A stretch of 64,000 nt of DNA from Balanoglossus misakiensis (Eukaryota > Hemichordata), in NCBI GenBank assembly GCA_040954595.2, contig CM082586.2:10044001-10108000 (forward strand), written 5' to 3'. The position numbers and the translations under genes were made by a program. Each line of letters opens with the position of its first letter. The stretch's first letter is position 1. The notes beneath the pieces are model-generated. The model was not told where the DNA came from. It made no database searches and saw only the letters and a list, made by a program, of their open reading frames with translations. Shown here piece by piece: positions 37,671 through 50,500 of the stretch.

Positions 37671-39560
37671 CATGGGTGAAAATCATGAAAAAATTACAAA
37701 TTTTCGAATTTGCAAAATCACAAAATTTCGTCGATTTTTGAAAAAAAAAACATGGGTGAAAATCATCAAAAAATTACAAATTTTCGACTTTGCAAAATCT
37801 CAAAATTTCGTAAATTTTTGAAAAAAAGTCATGGGTGAAAATCATCAAAAAATTACAAATTTTCGTCTTTGCAAAATCTCAAAATTTCGTCGATTTTTGA
37901 AAAAATCAGGGGTAAAAATCATCAAAAAATGACAAATTTTCGTCTTTGCTAAATCTCAAAATTTCGTCGGTTTTTGAAAAATAATATGGGTGAAAATCAT
38001 CAAAAAATGACAAATTTTCGACTTTGCAAAATCTCAAAATTTCGTCCATTTTTGAAAAAAAATCATGGGTAAAAATCATCAAAAAATGACAAATTTTCGT
38101 CTTTGCAAAATCTCAAAATTTCTTCCATTTAAAAAAAAAAGCATGGGGGAAAATCATCAAAAAATGACAAATTTTCGTCTTTGCAAAATCTCAAAATTTC
38201 GTCCATTTAAAAAAAAAAACATGGGTGAAAATCATCAAAAAATGACAAATTTTTGACTTTTCAAAATCTCACAATTTCGTCGATTTTTGAAAAAAATCAT
38301 GGGTGAAAATCATCAAAAAATGACAAATTATCGACTTTGCAAAATCTCAAAATTTCGTCGATTTTGAAAAAAACCATTGGGGGAAAATCATCAAAAAATG
38401 ACAAATTATCGACTTTGCAAAATCTCAAAATATCGTCCATTTTAAAAAAAAAACATGGGGGAAAATCATCAAAAAATGACAAATTTTCGACTTTGCAAAA
38501 TCTCAAAATTTCGTCGATTTTGAAAAAAAACATTGGGGGAAAATCATCAAAAAATGACAAATTATCGACTTTGCACAATCTCACAATTTCGTCGATTTTT
38601 GAAAAAAATCATGGGTGAAAATCATCAAAAAATTACAAATTTTCGACTTTGCAAAATCTCAACATTTCGTCGATTTTTGAAAAAAATCATGGGTGAAAAT
38701 CATCAAAAAATGACAAATTTTCGACTTTGCAAAATCTCACAATTTCGTCGATTTTTGAAAAAAATCATGGGTGAAAATCATCAAAAAATTACAAATTTTC
38801 GACTTTGCAAAATCTCAACATTTCGTCGATTTTTGAAAAAAATCATGGGTGAAAATCATCAAAAAATTACAAATTTTCGACTTTGCAAAATCTCAAAATT
38901 TCGTCGATTTTTGAAAAAAAATCATGGGTGAAAATCATCAAAAAATTACAAATTTTCGACTTTGCAAAATCTCAAAATTTTGTCGATTTTTGAAAAAAAA
39001 TCATGGGTTCGTTGATTTTTGAAAAAAAACATGGGTGAAAATCATGAAAAAATTACAAATTTTCGAATTTGCAAAATCACAAAATTTCGTCGATTTTTGA
39101 AAAAAAAAAACATGGGTGAAAATCATCAAAAAATTACAAATTTTCGACTTTGCAAAATCTCAAAATTTCGTAAATTTTTGAAAAAAAGTCATGGGTGAAA
39201 ATCATCAAAAAATTACAAATTTTCGTCTTTGCAAAATCTCAAAATTTCGTCGATTTTTGAAAAAAAAAATCATGGGTAAAAATCATCAAAAAATTACACA
39301 TTTTCGACTTTGCAAAATCTAAAAATTTTGTCGATTTTTGAAAAAAATCATGGGTGAAAATCATCAAAAAATGACAAATTTTCGTCTTTGCAAAATCTCA
39401 AAATTTCGTCCATTTTTGAATAAAAATCATGGGTGAAAATCATCAAAAAATGACACATTTTCGACTTTGCAAAATCTAAAAATTTCGTCGATTTTTGAAA
39501 AAAATCATGGTTAAAAATCATCAAAAAATGACAAAATTTTCGACTTTGTAAAATCACAAA
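37671..39560 (+). repeat. Domain 2 block embedded in domain 3
   Basis: From the CATGAAAAAATTAC unit at 37,684 this stretch follows 22,893-24,140 at an offset of 14,791 bp. It then follows 24,640-25,660 at about 13,895 bp. The change of offset is exactly the 896 bp tandem repeat, of which only one copy is present here. It includes the rare AATTTTTGACTTTTC, CAAAATATCGTCC and CATGGTTAAAAATC variants of domain 2. The same block is present in copy 2 (about 48,455-50,345). Confidence 0.8.
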
Positions 39561-39738
39561 ATTTCGTCGATTTTGAAAAAAATCATAGGTTCGTCGATTT
39601 CTAAAAAAAAACATGGGTGAAAATCATCAAAAAATGACAAATTTTCGACTTTGCAAAATCTCAAAATTTCGTCGATTTTTGAAAAAAATCATGGGTGAAA
39701 ATCATCAAAAAATGACAAATTTTCGACTTCGCAAAATA

Positions 39739-39757
39739 TTTTTTTTTTTTTTTTTTT
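39739..39757 (+). repeat. Run of 19 T replacing part of a monomer
   Basis: After TTCGCAAAATA the sequence is 19 T, followed by GAAAAAATCAGGGG. The corresponding place in copy 2 (about 50,523-50,543) and in all other TTCGCAAAATC units has a normal 21 bp CTCAAAATTTCG...TTTTT stretch. The replacement is almost the same length (20 bases for 21), which looks more like a low-quality consensus than a natural insertion, though an actual mutation cannot be excluded. Confidence 0.8.
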
Positions 39758-42700
39758 GAAAAAATCAGGGGTAAAAATCATCAAAAAATGACAAATTTTC
39801 GTCTTTGCTAAATCTCAATATTTCGTCGGTTTTTGAAAAATAATATGGGTGAAAATCATCAAAAAATGACAATATTTTCGACTTTGCAAAATCTCACAAT
39901 TTCGTCGATTTTTGAAAAAAATCATGGGTGAAAATCATCAAAAAATGACAAATTATCGACTTTGCAAAATCTCAAAATTTCGTCGATTTTGAAAAAAACC
40001 ATTGGGGGAAAATCATCAAAAAATGACAAATTATCGACTTTGCAAAATCTCAAAATTTCGTCCATTTAAAAAAAAAACATGGGGGAAAATCATCAAAAAT
40101 GACAAATTTTCGACTTTGCAAAATCTCAAAATTTCGTCGATTTTGAAAAAAAACATTGGGGGAAAATCATCAAAAAATGACAAATTATCGACTTTGCACA
40201 ATCTCACAATTTCGTCGATTTTTGAAAAAAATCATGGGTGAAAATCATCAAAAAATTACAAATTTTCGACTTTGCAAAATCTCAACATTTCGTCGATTTT
40301 TGAAAAAAATCATGGGTGAAAATCATCAAAAAATGAAAAATTTTCGACTTTGCAAAATCTCACAATTCGTCGATTTTTGAAAAAAATCATGGGGTGAAAA
40401 TCATCAAAAAATTACAAATTTTCGACTTTGCAAAATCTCAACATTTCGTCGATTTTTGAAAAAAATCATGGGTGAAAATCATCAAAAAATGACAAATTTT
40501 CGACTTTGCAAAATCTCAAAATTTCGTCGATTTTGAAAAAAATCATAGGTTCGTCGATTTAAAAAAAAAACATGGGTGAAAATCATCAAAAAATGACAAA
40601 TTTTCGACTTTGCAAAAATCTCACAATTTCGTCGATTTTTGAAAAAAATCATGGGAGAAAATCATCAAAAAATGACAAATTTTCGACTTTGCAAAATCTC
40701 AACATTTCGTCGATTTTTGAAAAAAATCATGGGTGAAAATCATCAAAAAATGACAAATTTTCGACTTTGCAAAATCTCAAAATTTCGTCCATTTTAAAAA
40801 AAAAACATGGGGGAAAATCATCAAAAAATGAGAATATTTTCGACTTTGCAAAATCTCAAAATTTCGTCGATTTTGAAAAAAATCATAGGTTCGTCGATTT
40901 AAAAAAAACATGGGTGAAAATCATCAAAAAATGACAAATTTTCGACTTTGCAAAATCTCATAATTTCGTCGATTTTTGAAAAAAATCATGGGAGAAAATC
41001 ATCAAAAAATGACAAATTTTCGACTTTGCAAAATCTCAACATTTCGTCGATTTTTGAAAAAAATCATGGGTGAAAATCATCAAAAAATGACAAATTTTCG
41101 ACTTTGCAAAATCTCAAAATTTCGTCGATTTTTGAAAAAAAATCATGGGTGTAAATCATCAAAAAATGACAAATTTTCGTCTTTGCAAAATCTCAAAATT
41201 TCGTCCATTTTTGAATAAAAATCATGGGTGAAAATCATCAAAAAATGACACATTTTCGACTTTGCAAAATCTAAAAATTTCGTCGATTTTTGAAAAAAAT
41301 CATGGTTGAAAATCATCAAAAAATGACAAAATTTTCGACTTTGTAAAATCACAAAATTTCGTCGATTTTGAAAAAAATCATAGGTTCGTCGATTTCTAAA
41401 AAAAAACATTGGTGAAAATCATCAAAAAATGACAAATTTTCGACTTTGCAAAATCTCAAAATTTCGTCGATTTTTGAAAAAAATCATGGGTGAAAATCAT
41501 CAAAAAATGACAAATTTTCGACTTCGCAAAATCTCAAAATTTCGTCAATTTTTGAAAAAATCAGGGGTAAAAATCATCAAAAAATGACAAATTTTCGTCT
41601 TTGCTAAATCTCAAAATTTCGTCGGTTTTTGAAAAATAATATGGGTGAAAATCATCAAAAAATGACAAATTATCGACTTTGCACAATCTCACAATTTCGT
41701 CGATTTTTGAAAAAAATCATGGGTGAAAATCATCAAAAAATTACAAATTTTCGACTTTGCAAAATCTCAACATTTCGTCGATTTTTGAAAAAAATCATGG
41801 GTGAAAATCATCAAAAAATGACAAATTTTCGACTTTGCAAAATCTCACAATTTCGTCGATTTTTGAAAAAAATCATGGGTGAAAATCATCAAAAAATTAC
41901 AAATTTTCGTTTTTGCAAAATCTCAACATTTCGTCGATTTTTGAAAAAAATCATGGGTGAAAATCATCAAAAAATGACAAATTTTCGACTTTGCAAAATC
42001 TCAAAATTTCGTCGATTTTGAAAAAAATCATAGGTTCGTCGATTTAAAAAAAAACATGGGTGAAAATCATCAAAAAATGACAAATTTTCGACTTTGCAAA
42101 ATCTCACAATTTCGTCGATTTTTGAAAAAAATCATGGGAGAAAATCATCAAAAAATGACAAATTTTCGACTTTGCAAAATCTCAAAATTTCGTCCATTTT
42201 AAAAAAAAAACATGGGGGAAAATCATCAAAAAATGAGAATATTTTCGACTTTGCAAAATCTCAAAATTTCGTCGATTTTGAAAAAAATCATAGGTTCGTC
42301 GATTTAAAAAAAAAACATGGGTGAAAATCATCAAAAAATGACAAATTTTCGACTTTGCAAAATCTCACAATTTCGTCGATTTTTGAAAAAAATCATGGGA
42401 GAAAATCATCAAAAAATGACAAATTTTCGACTTTGCAAAATCTCAACATTTCGTCGATTTTTGAAAAAAATCATGGGTGAAAATCATCAAAAAATGACAA
42501 ATTTTCGACTTTGCAAAATCTCAAAATTTCGTCGATTTTTGAAAAAAAATCATGGGTGTAAATCATCAAAAAATGACAAATTTTCGTCTTTGCAAAATCT
42601 CAAAATTTCGTCCATTTTTGAATAAAAATCATGGGTGAAAATCATCAAAAAATGACACATTTTCGACTTTGCAAAATCTAAAAATTTCGTCGATTTTTGA

Positions 42701-44520
42701 AAAAAATCATGGTTGAAAATCATCAAAAAATGACAAAATTTTCGACTTTGTAAAATCACAAAATTTCGTCGATTTTGAAAAAAATCATAGGTTCGTCGAT
42801 TTCTAAAAAAAAACATGGGTGAAAATCATCAAAAAATGACAAATTTTCGACTTCGCAAAATCTCAAAATTTCGTCAATTTTTGAAAAAATCAGGGGTAAA
42901 AATCATCAAAAAATGACAAATTTTCGTCTTTGCTAAATCTCAAAATTTCGTCGGTTTTTGAAAAATAATATGGGTGAAAATCATCAAAAAATGACAAATT
43001 TTCGACTTTGCAAAATCTCAACATTTCGTCGATTTTTGAAAAAAATCATGGGTGAAAATCATCAAAAAATGACAAATTTTCGACTTTGCAAAATCTCAAA
43101 ATTTCGTCCATTTTAAAAAAAAAACATGGGGGAAAATCATCAAAAAATGAGAAAATTTTCGACTTTGCAAAATCTCAAAATTTCGTCGATTTTGAAAAAA
43201 ATCATAGGTTCGTCGATTTAAAAAAAAAAACATGGGTGAAAATCATCAAAAAATGACAAATTTTCGACTTTGCAAAATCTCACAATTTCGTCGATTTTTG
43301 AAAAAAATCATGGGAGAAAATCATCAAAAAATGACAAATTTTCGACTTTGCAAAATCTCAACATTTCGTCGATTTTTGAAAAAAATCATGGGTGAAAATC
43401 ATCAAAAAATGACAAATTTTCGACTTTGCAAAATCTCACAATTTCGTCGATTTGTGAAAAAAATCATGGGTGAAAATCATCAAAAAATTACAAATTTTCG
43501 ACTTTGCAAAATCTCAACATTTCGTCAATTTTTGAAAAAAATCATGGGTGAAAATCATCAAAAAATGACAAATTTTCGTCTTTGCAAAATCTCAAAATTT
43601 CGTCAGTTTTTGAAAAATAATATGGTTGAAAATCATCAAAAAATGACAAAATTATCGACTTTGCAAAATCTCACAATTTCGTCGATTTTTGAAAAAAAAT
43701 CATGGGTGAAAATCATCAAAAAATGACAAATTTTCGACTTTGCAAAATCTCAAAATTTCGTCCATTTAAAAAAAAAAACATGGGGGAAAATCATCAAAAA
43801 ATGAGAATATTTTCGACTTTGCAAAATCTCAAAATTTCGTCGATTTTGAAAAAAATCATAGGTTCGTCGATTTAAAAAAAAAACATGGGTGAAAATCATC
43901 AAAAAATGACAAATTTTCGACTTTGCAAAATCTCACAATTTCGTCGATTTTTGAAAAAAATCATGGGAGAAAATCATCAAAAAATGACAAATTTTCGACT
44001 TTGCAAAATCTCAACATTTCGTCGATTTTTGAAAAAAATCATGGGTGAAAATCATCAAAAAATGACAAATTTTCGACTTTGCAAAATCTCAAAATTTCGT
44101 CGATTTTTGAAAAAAAATCATGGGTGTAAATCATCAAAAAATGACAAATTTTCGTCTTTGCAAAATCTCAAAATTTCGTCCATTTTTGAATAAAAATCAT
44201 GGGTGAAAATCATCAAAAAATGACACATTTTCGACTTTGCAAAATCTAAAAATTTCGTCGATTTTTGAAAAAAATCATGGTTGAAAATCATCAAAAAATG
44301 ACAAAATTTTCGACTTTGTAAAATCACAAAATTTCGTCGATTTTGAAAAAAATCATAGGTTCGTCGATTTCTAAAAAAAAACATTGGTGAAAATCATCAA
44401 AAAATGACAAATTTTCGACTTTGCAAAATCTCAAAATTTCGTCGATTTTTGAAAAAAATCATGGGTGAAAATCATCAAAAAATGACAAATTTTCGACTTC
44501 GCAAAATCTCAAAATTTCGT

Positions 44521-47500
44521 CGATTTTTGAAAAAAATCATGGGTGAAAATCATCAAAAAATGACAAATTTTCGACTTTGCAAAATCTCAAAATTTCGTCC
44601 ATTTTAAAAAAAAAACATGGGGGAAAATCATCAAAAAATGAGAAAATTTTCGACTTTGCAAAATCTCAAAATTTCGTCGATTTTGAAAAAAATCATAGGT
44701 TCGTCGATTTAAAAAAAAAAACATGGGTGAAAATCATCAAAAAATGACAAATTTTCGACTTTGCAAAATCTCACAATTTCGTCGATTTTTGAAAAAAATC
44801 ATGGGAGAAAATCATCAAAAAATGACAAATTTTTCGACTTTGCAAAATCTCAACATTTCGTCGATTTTTGCAAAAAATCATGGGTGAAAATCATCAAAAA
44901 ATGACAAATTTTCGACTTTGCAAAATCTCACAATTTCGTCGATTTTTGAAAAAAATCATGGGTGAAAATCATCAAAAAATTACAAATTTTCGACTTTGCA
45001 AAATCTCAACATTTCGTCAATTTTTGAAAAAATCATGGGTGAAAATCATCAAAAAATGACAAATTTTCGTCTTTGCAAAATCTCAAAATTTCGTCGGTTT
45101 TTGAAAAATAATATGGTTGAAAATCATCAAAAAATGACAAAATTATCGACTTTGCAAAATCTCACAATTTCGTCGATTTTTGAAAAAAAATCATGGGTGA
45201 AAATCATCAAAAAATGACAAATTTTCGACTTTGCAAAATCTCAAAATTTCGTCCATTTTAAAAAAAAAACATGGGGGAAAATCATCAAAAAATGAGAAAA
45301 TTTTCGACTTTGCAAAATCTCAAAATTTCGTCGATTTTGAAAAAAATCATAGGTTCGTCGATTTAAAAAAAAAACATGGGTGAAAATCATCAAAAAATGA
45401 CAAATTTTCGACTTTGCAAAATCTCACAATTTCGTCGATTTTTGAAAAAAATCATGGGAGAAAATCATCAAAAAATGACAAATTTTCGACTTTGCAAAAT
45501 CTCAACATTTCGTCGATTTTTGAAAAAAATCATGGGTGAAAATCATCAAAAAATGACAAATTTTCGACTTTGCAAAATCTCAATATTTCGTCGATTTTTG
45601 AAAAAAAATCATGGGTGTAAATCATCAAAAAATGACAAATTTTCGTCTTTGCAAAATCTCAAAATTTCGTCCATTTTTGAATAAAAATCATGGGTGAAAA
45701 TCATCAAAAAATGACACATTTTCGACTTTGCAAAATCTAAAAATTTCGTCGATTTTTGAAAAAAATCATGGTTGAAAATCATCAAAAAATGACAAAATTT
45801 TCGACTTTGTAAAATCACAAAATTTCGTCGATTTTGAAAAAAATCATAGGTTCGTCGATTTCTAAAAAAAAACATGGGTGAAAATCATCAAAAAATGACA
45901 AATTTTCGACTTTGCAAAATCTCAAAATTTCGTCGATTTTTGAAAAAAATCATGGGTGAAAATCATCAAAAAATGACAAATTTTCGACTTCGCAAAATCT
46001 CAAAATTTCGTCAATTTTTGAAAAAATCAGGGGTAAAAATCATCAAAAAATGACAAATTTTCGTCTTTGCTAAATCTCAAAATTTCGTCGGTTTTTGAAA
46101 AATAATATGGGTGAAAATCATCAAAAAATGACAAATTTTCGACTTTGCAAAATCTCAACATTTCGTCGATTTTTGAAAAAATCATGGGTGAAAATCATCA
46201 AAAAATGACAAATTTTCGACTTTGCAAAATCTCAAAATTTCGTCCATTTTAAAAAAAAAACATTGGGGAAAATCATCAAAAAATGAGAAAATTTTCGACT
46301 TTGCAAAATCTCAAAATTTCGTCGATTATGAAAAAAATCATAGGTTCGTCGATTTTTGAAAAAAATCATGGGTGAAAATCATCAAAAAATGACAAATTAT
46401 CGACTTTGCAAAATCTCACAATTTCGTCGATTTTTGAAAAAAATCATGGGTGAAAATCATCAAAAAATTACAAATTTTCGACTTTGCAAAATCTCAACAT
46501 TTCGTCGATTTTTTAAAAAAATCATGGGTGAAAATCATCAAAAAATGACAAATTTTCGACTTTGCAAAATCTCAAAATTTCGTCAATTTTTGAAAAAAAT
46601 CATGGGTGAAAATCATCAAAAAATGACAAATTTTCGACCTTTCAAAATCTCAAAATTTCGTCAATTTTTGAAAAAAATCATGGGTGAAAATCATCAAAAA
46701 ATGACAAATTTTCGACTTTGCAAAATCTCAACATTTCATTGATTTTTGAAAAAAAATCATGGTTGAAAATCATCAAAAAATGACAACTTTTCGTCTTTGC
46801 AAAATCTCAAAATTTCGTCCATTTTTGAATAAAAATCATGGGTGAAAATCATCAAAAAATGACACATTTTCGACTTTGCAAAATCTAAAAATTTCGTCGA
46901 TTTTTGAAAAAAATCATGGGTGATAATCATCAAAAATGACAAATTATCGACTTTGCAAAATCTCAAAATTTCGTCGATTTTGAAAAAAACCATTGGGGGA
47001 AAATCATCAAAAAATGACAAATTATCGACTTTGCAAAATCTCAAAATTTCGTCCATTTTAAAAAAAAAACATGGGGGAAAATCATCAAAAAATGACAAAT
47101 TTTCGACTTTGCAAAATCTCAACATTTCATCGATTTTTGAAAAAAATCATGGGTGAAAATCATCAAAAAATGACAAATTTTCGTCTATGCAAAATCTCAA
47201 AATTTCGTCGGTTTTTGAAAAATAATATGGTTGAAAATCATCAAAAAATGACAAAATTATCGACTTTGCAAAATCTCACAATTTCGTCGATTTTTGAAAA
47301 AAAATCATGGGTGAAAATCATCAAAAAATTACAAATTTTCGACTTTGCAAAATCTCAACATTTCGTCGATTTTTGAAAAAAATCATGGGTGAAAATCATC
47401 AAAAAATGACAAATTTTCGACTTTGCAAAATCTCAAAATTTCGTCCATTTTAAAAAAAAAACATGGGGGAAAATCATCAAAAAATGAGAAAATTTTCGAC

Positions 47501-50500
47501 TTTGCAAAATCTCAAAATTTCGTCGATTTTGAAAACAAACATTGGGGGAAAATCATCAAAAAATGACAAATTATCGACTTTGCAAAATCTCACAATTTCG
47601 TCGATTTTTGAAAAAAATCATGGGTGAAAATCATCAAAAAATTACAAATTTTCGACTTTGCAAAATCTCAACATTTCGTCGATTTTTGAAAAAAATCATG
47701 GGTGAAAATCATCAAAAAATTACAAATTTTCGACTTTGCAAAATCTCAACATTTCGTCGATTTTTGAAAAAAATCATGGGTGAAAATCATCAAAAAATGA
47801 CAAATTTTCGACTTTGCAAAATCTCAAAATTTCGTCAATTTTTGAAAAAATCATGGGTGAAAATCATCAAAAAATGACAAATTTTCGTCTATGCAAAATC
47901 TCAAAATTTCGTCGGTTTTTGAAAAATAATATGGTTGAAAATCATCAAAAAATGACAAAATTATCGACTTTGCAAAATCTCAACATTTCGTCGATTTTTG
48001 AAAAAAATCATGGGTGAAAATCATCAAAAAATGACAAATTTTCGACTTTGCAAAATCTCAAAATTTCGTCGATTTTGAAAAAAATCATAGGTTCGTCGAT
48101 TTAAAAAAAAAAACATGGGTGAAAATCATCAAAAAATGACAAATTTTCGACTTTGCAAAATCTCACAATTTCGTCGATTTTTGAAAAAAATCATGGGAGA
48201 AAATCATCAAAAAATGACAAATTTTCGACTTTGCAAAATCTCAACATTTCGTCGATTTTTGAAAAAAATTATGGGTGAAAATCATCAAAAAATGACAAAT
48301 TTTCGACTTTGCAAAATCTCAACATTTCGTCGATTTTTGAAAAAAATCATGGGTGAAAATCATCAAAAAATGACAAATTTTCGACTTTGCAAAATCTCAA
48401 AATTTCGTCGATTTTGAAAAAAATCATAGGTTCGTCGTTTTTTTTAAAAAAAAACATGGGTGAAAATCATGAAAAAATTACAAATTTTCGAATTTGCAAA
48501 ATCACAAAATTTCGTCGATTTTTGAAAAAAAAAAACATGGGTGAAAATCATCAAAAAATTACAAATTTTCGACTTTGCAAAATCTCAAAATTTCGTAAAT
48601 TTTTGAAAAAAAGTCATGGGTGAAAATCATCAAAAAATTACAAATTTTCGTCTTTGCAAAATCTCAAAATTTCGTCGATTTTTGAAAAAATCAGGGGTAA
48701 AAATCATCAAAAAATGACAAATTTTCGTCTTTGCTAAATCTCAAAATTTCGTCGGTTTTTGAAAAATAATATGGGTGAAAATCATCAAAAAATGACAAAT
48801 TTTCGACTTTGCAAAATCTCAAAATTTCGTCCATTTTTGAAAAAAAATCATGGGTAAAAATCATCAAAAAATGACAAATTTTCGTCTTTGCAAAATCTCA
48901 AAATTTCTTCCATTTAAAAAAAAAAGCATGGGGGAAAATCATCAAAAAATGACAAATTTTCGTCTTTGCAAAATCTCAAAATTTCGTCCATTTAAAAAAA
49001 AAAACATGGGTGAAAATCATCAAAAAATGACAAATTTTTGACTTTTCAAAATCTCACAATTTCGTCGATTTTTGAAAAAAATCATGGGTGAAAATCATCA
49101 AAAAATGACAAATTATCGACTTTGCAAAATCTCAAAATTTCGTCGATTTTGAAAAAAACCATTGGGGGAAAATCATCAAAAAATGACAAATTATCGACTT
49201 TGCAAAATCTCAAAATATCGTCCATTTTAAAAAAAAAACATGGGGGAAAATCATCAAAAAATGACAAATTTTCGACTTTGCAAAATCTCAAAATTTCGTC
49301 GATTTTGAAAAAAAACATTGGGGGAAAATCATCAAAAAATGACAAATTATCGACTTTGCACAATCTCACAATTTCGTCGATTTTTGAAAAAAATCATGGG
49401 TGAAAATCATCAAAAAATTACAAATTTTCGACTTTGCAAAATCTCAACATTTCGTCGATTTTTGAAAAAAATCATGGGTGAAAATCATCAAAAAATGACA
49501 AATTTTCGACTTTGCAAAATCTCACAATTTCGTCGATTTTTGAAAAAAATCATGGGTGAAAATCATCAAAAAATTACAAATTTTCGACTTTGCAAAATCT
49601 CAACATTTCGTCGATTTTTGAAAAAAATCATGGGTGAAAATCATCAAAAAATTACAAATTTTCGACTTTGCAAAATCTCAAAATTTCGTCGATTTTTGAA
49701 AAAAAATCATGGGTGAAAATCATCAAAAAATTACAAATTTTCGACTTTGCAAAATCTCAAAATTTTGTCGATTTTTGAAAAAAAATCATGGGTTCGTTGA
49801 TTTTTGAAAAAAAACATGGGTGAAAATCATGAAAAAATTACAAATTTTCGAATTTGCAAAATCACAAAATTTCGTCGATTTTTGAAAAAAAAAAACATGG
49901 GTGAAAATCATCAAAAAATTACAAATTTTCGACTTTGCAAAATCTCAAAATTTCGTAAATTTTTGAAAAAAAGTCATGGGTGAAAATCATCAAAAAATTA
50001 CAAATTTTCGTCTTTGCAAAATCTCAAAATTTCGTCGATTTTTGAAAAAAAAAATCATGGGTAAAAATCATCAAAAAATTACACATTTTCGACTTTGCAA
50101 AATCTAAAAATTTTGTCGATTTTTGAAAAAAATCATGGGTGAAAATCATCAAAAAATGACAAATTTTCGTCTTTGCAAAATCTCAAAATTTCGTCCATTT
50201 TTGAATAAAAATCATGGGTGAAAATCATCAAAAAATGACACATTTTCGACTTTGCAAAATCTAAAAATTTCGTCGATTTTTGAAAAAAATCATGGTTAAA
50301 AATCATCAAAAAATGACAAAATTTTCGACTTTGTAAAATCACAAAATTTCGTCGATTTTGAAAAAAATCATAGGTTCGTCGATTTCTAAAAAAAAACATG
50401 GGTGAAAATCATCAAAAAATGACAAATTTTCGACTTTGCAAAATCTCAAAATTTCGTCGATTTTTGAAAAAAATCATGGGTGAAAATCATCAAAAAATGA

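Larger units (their letters stand above)
33660..44520 (+). repeat. 10.8 kb segment, copy 1 (about 10,861 bp)
   Basis: Landmarks throughout recur 10,861 bp later (up to about 35,480) and then 10,784-10,786 bp later. Both edges fall in the sequence TTTCGTCGATTTTTG, present at 33,655 and 44,516, which fits unequal exchange between two ordinary monomers. The segment includes domain 3 blocks, an embedded domain 2 block (37,671-39,560) and further domain 3 blocks. This copy carries a run of 19 T and several one-base indels between 39,739 and 40,620 that copy 2 lacks. Confidence 0.85.

Noticed and set aside
39739-39757. T19 run as a poly-A tail of a retroposed element on the minus strand
   Set aside because: No inserted sequence adjoins it. 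It replaces about 21 bp of monomer with nearly equal length, and normal monomer sequence continues on both sides.
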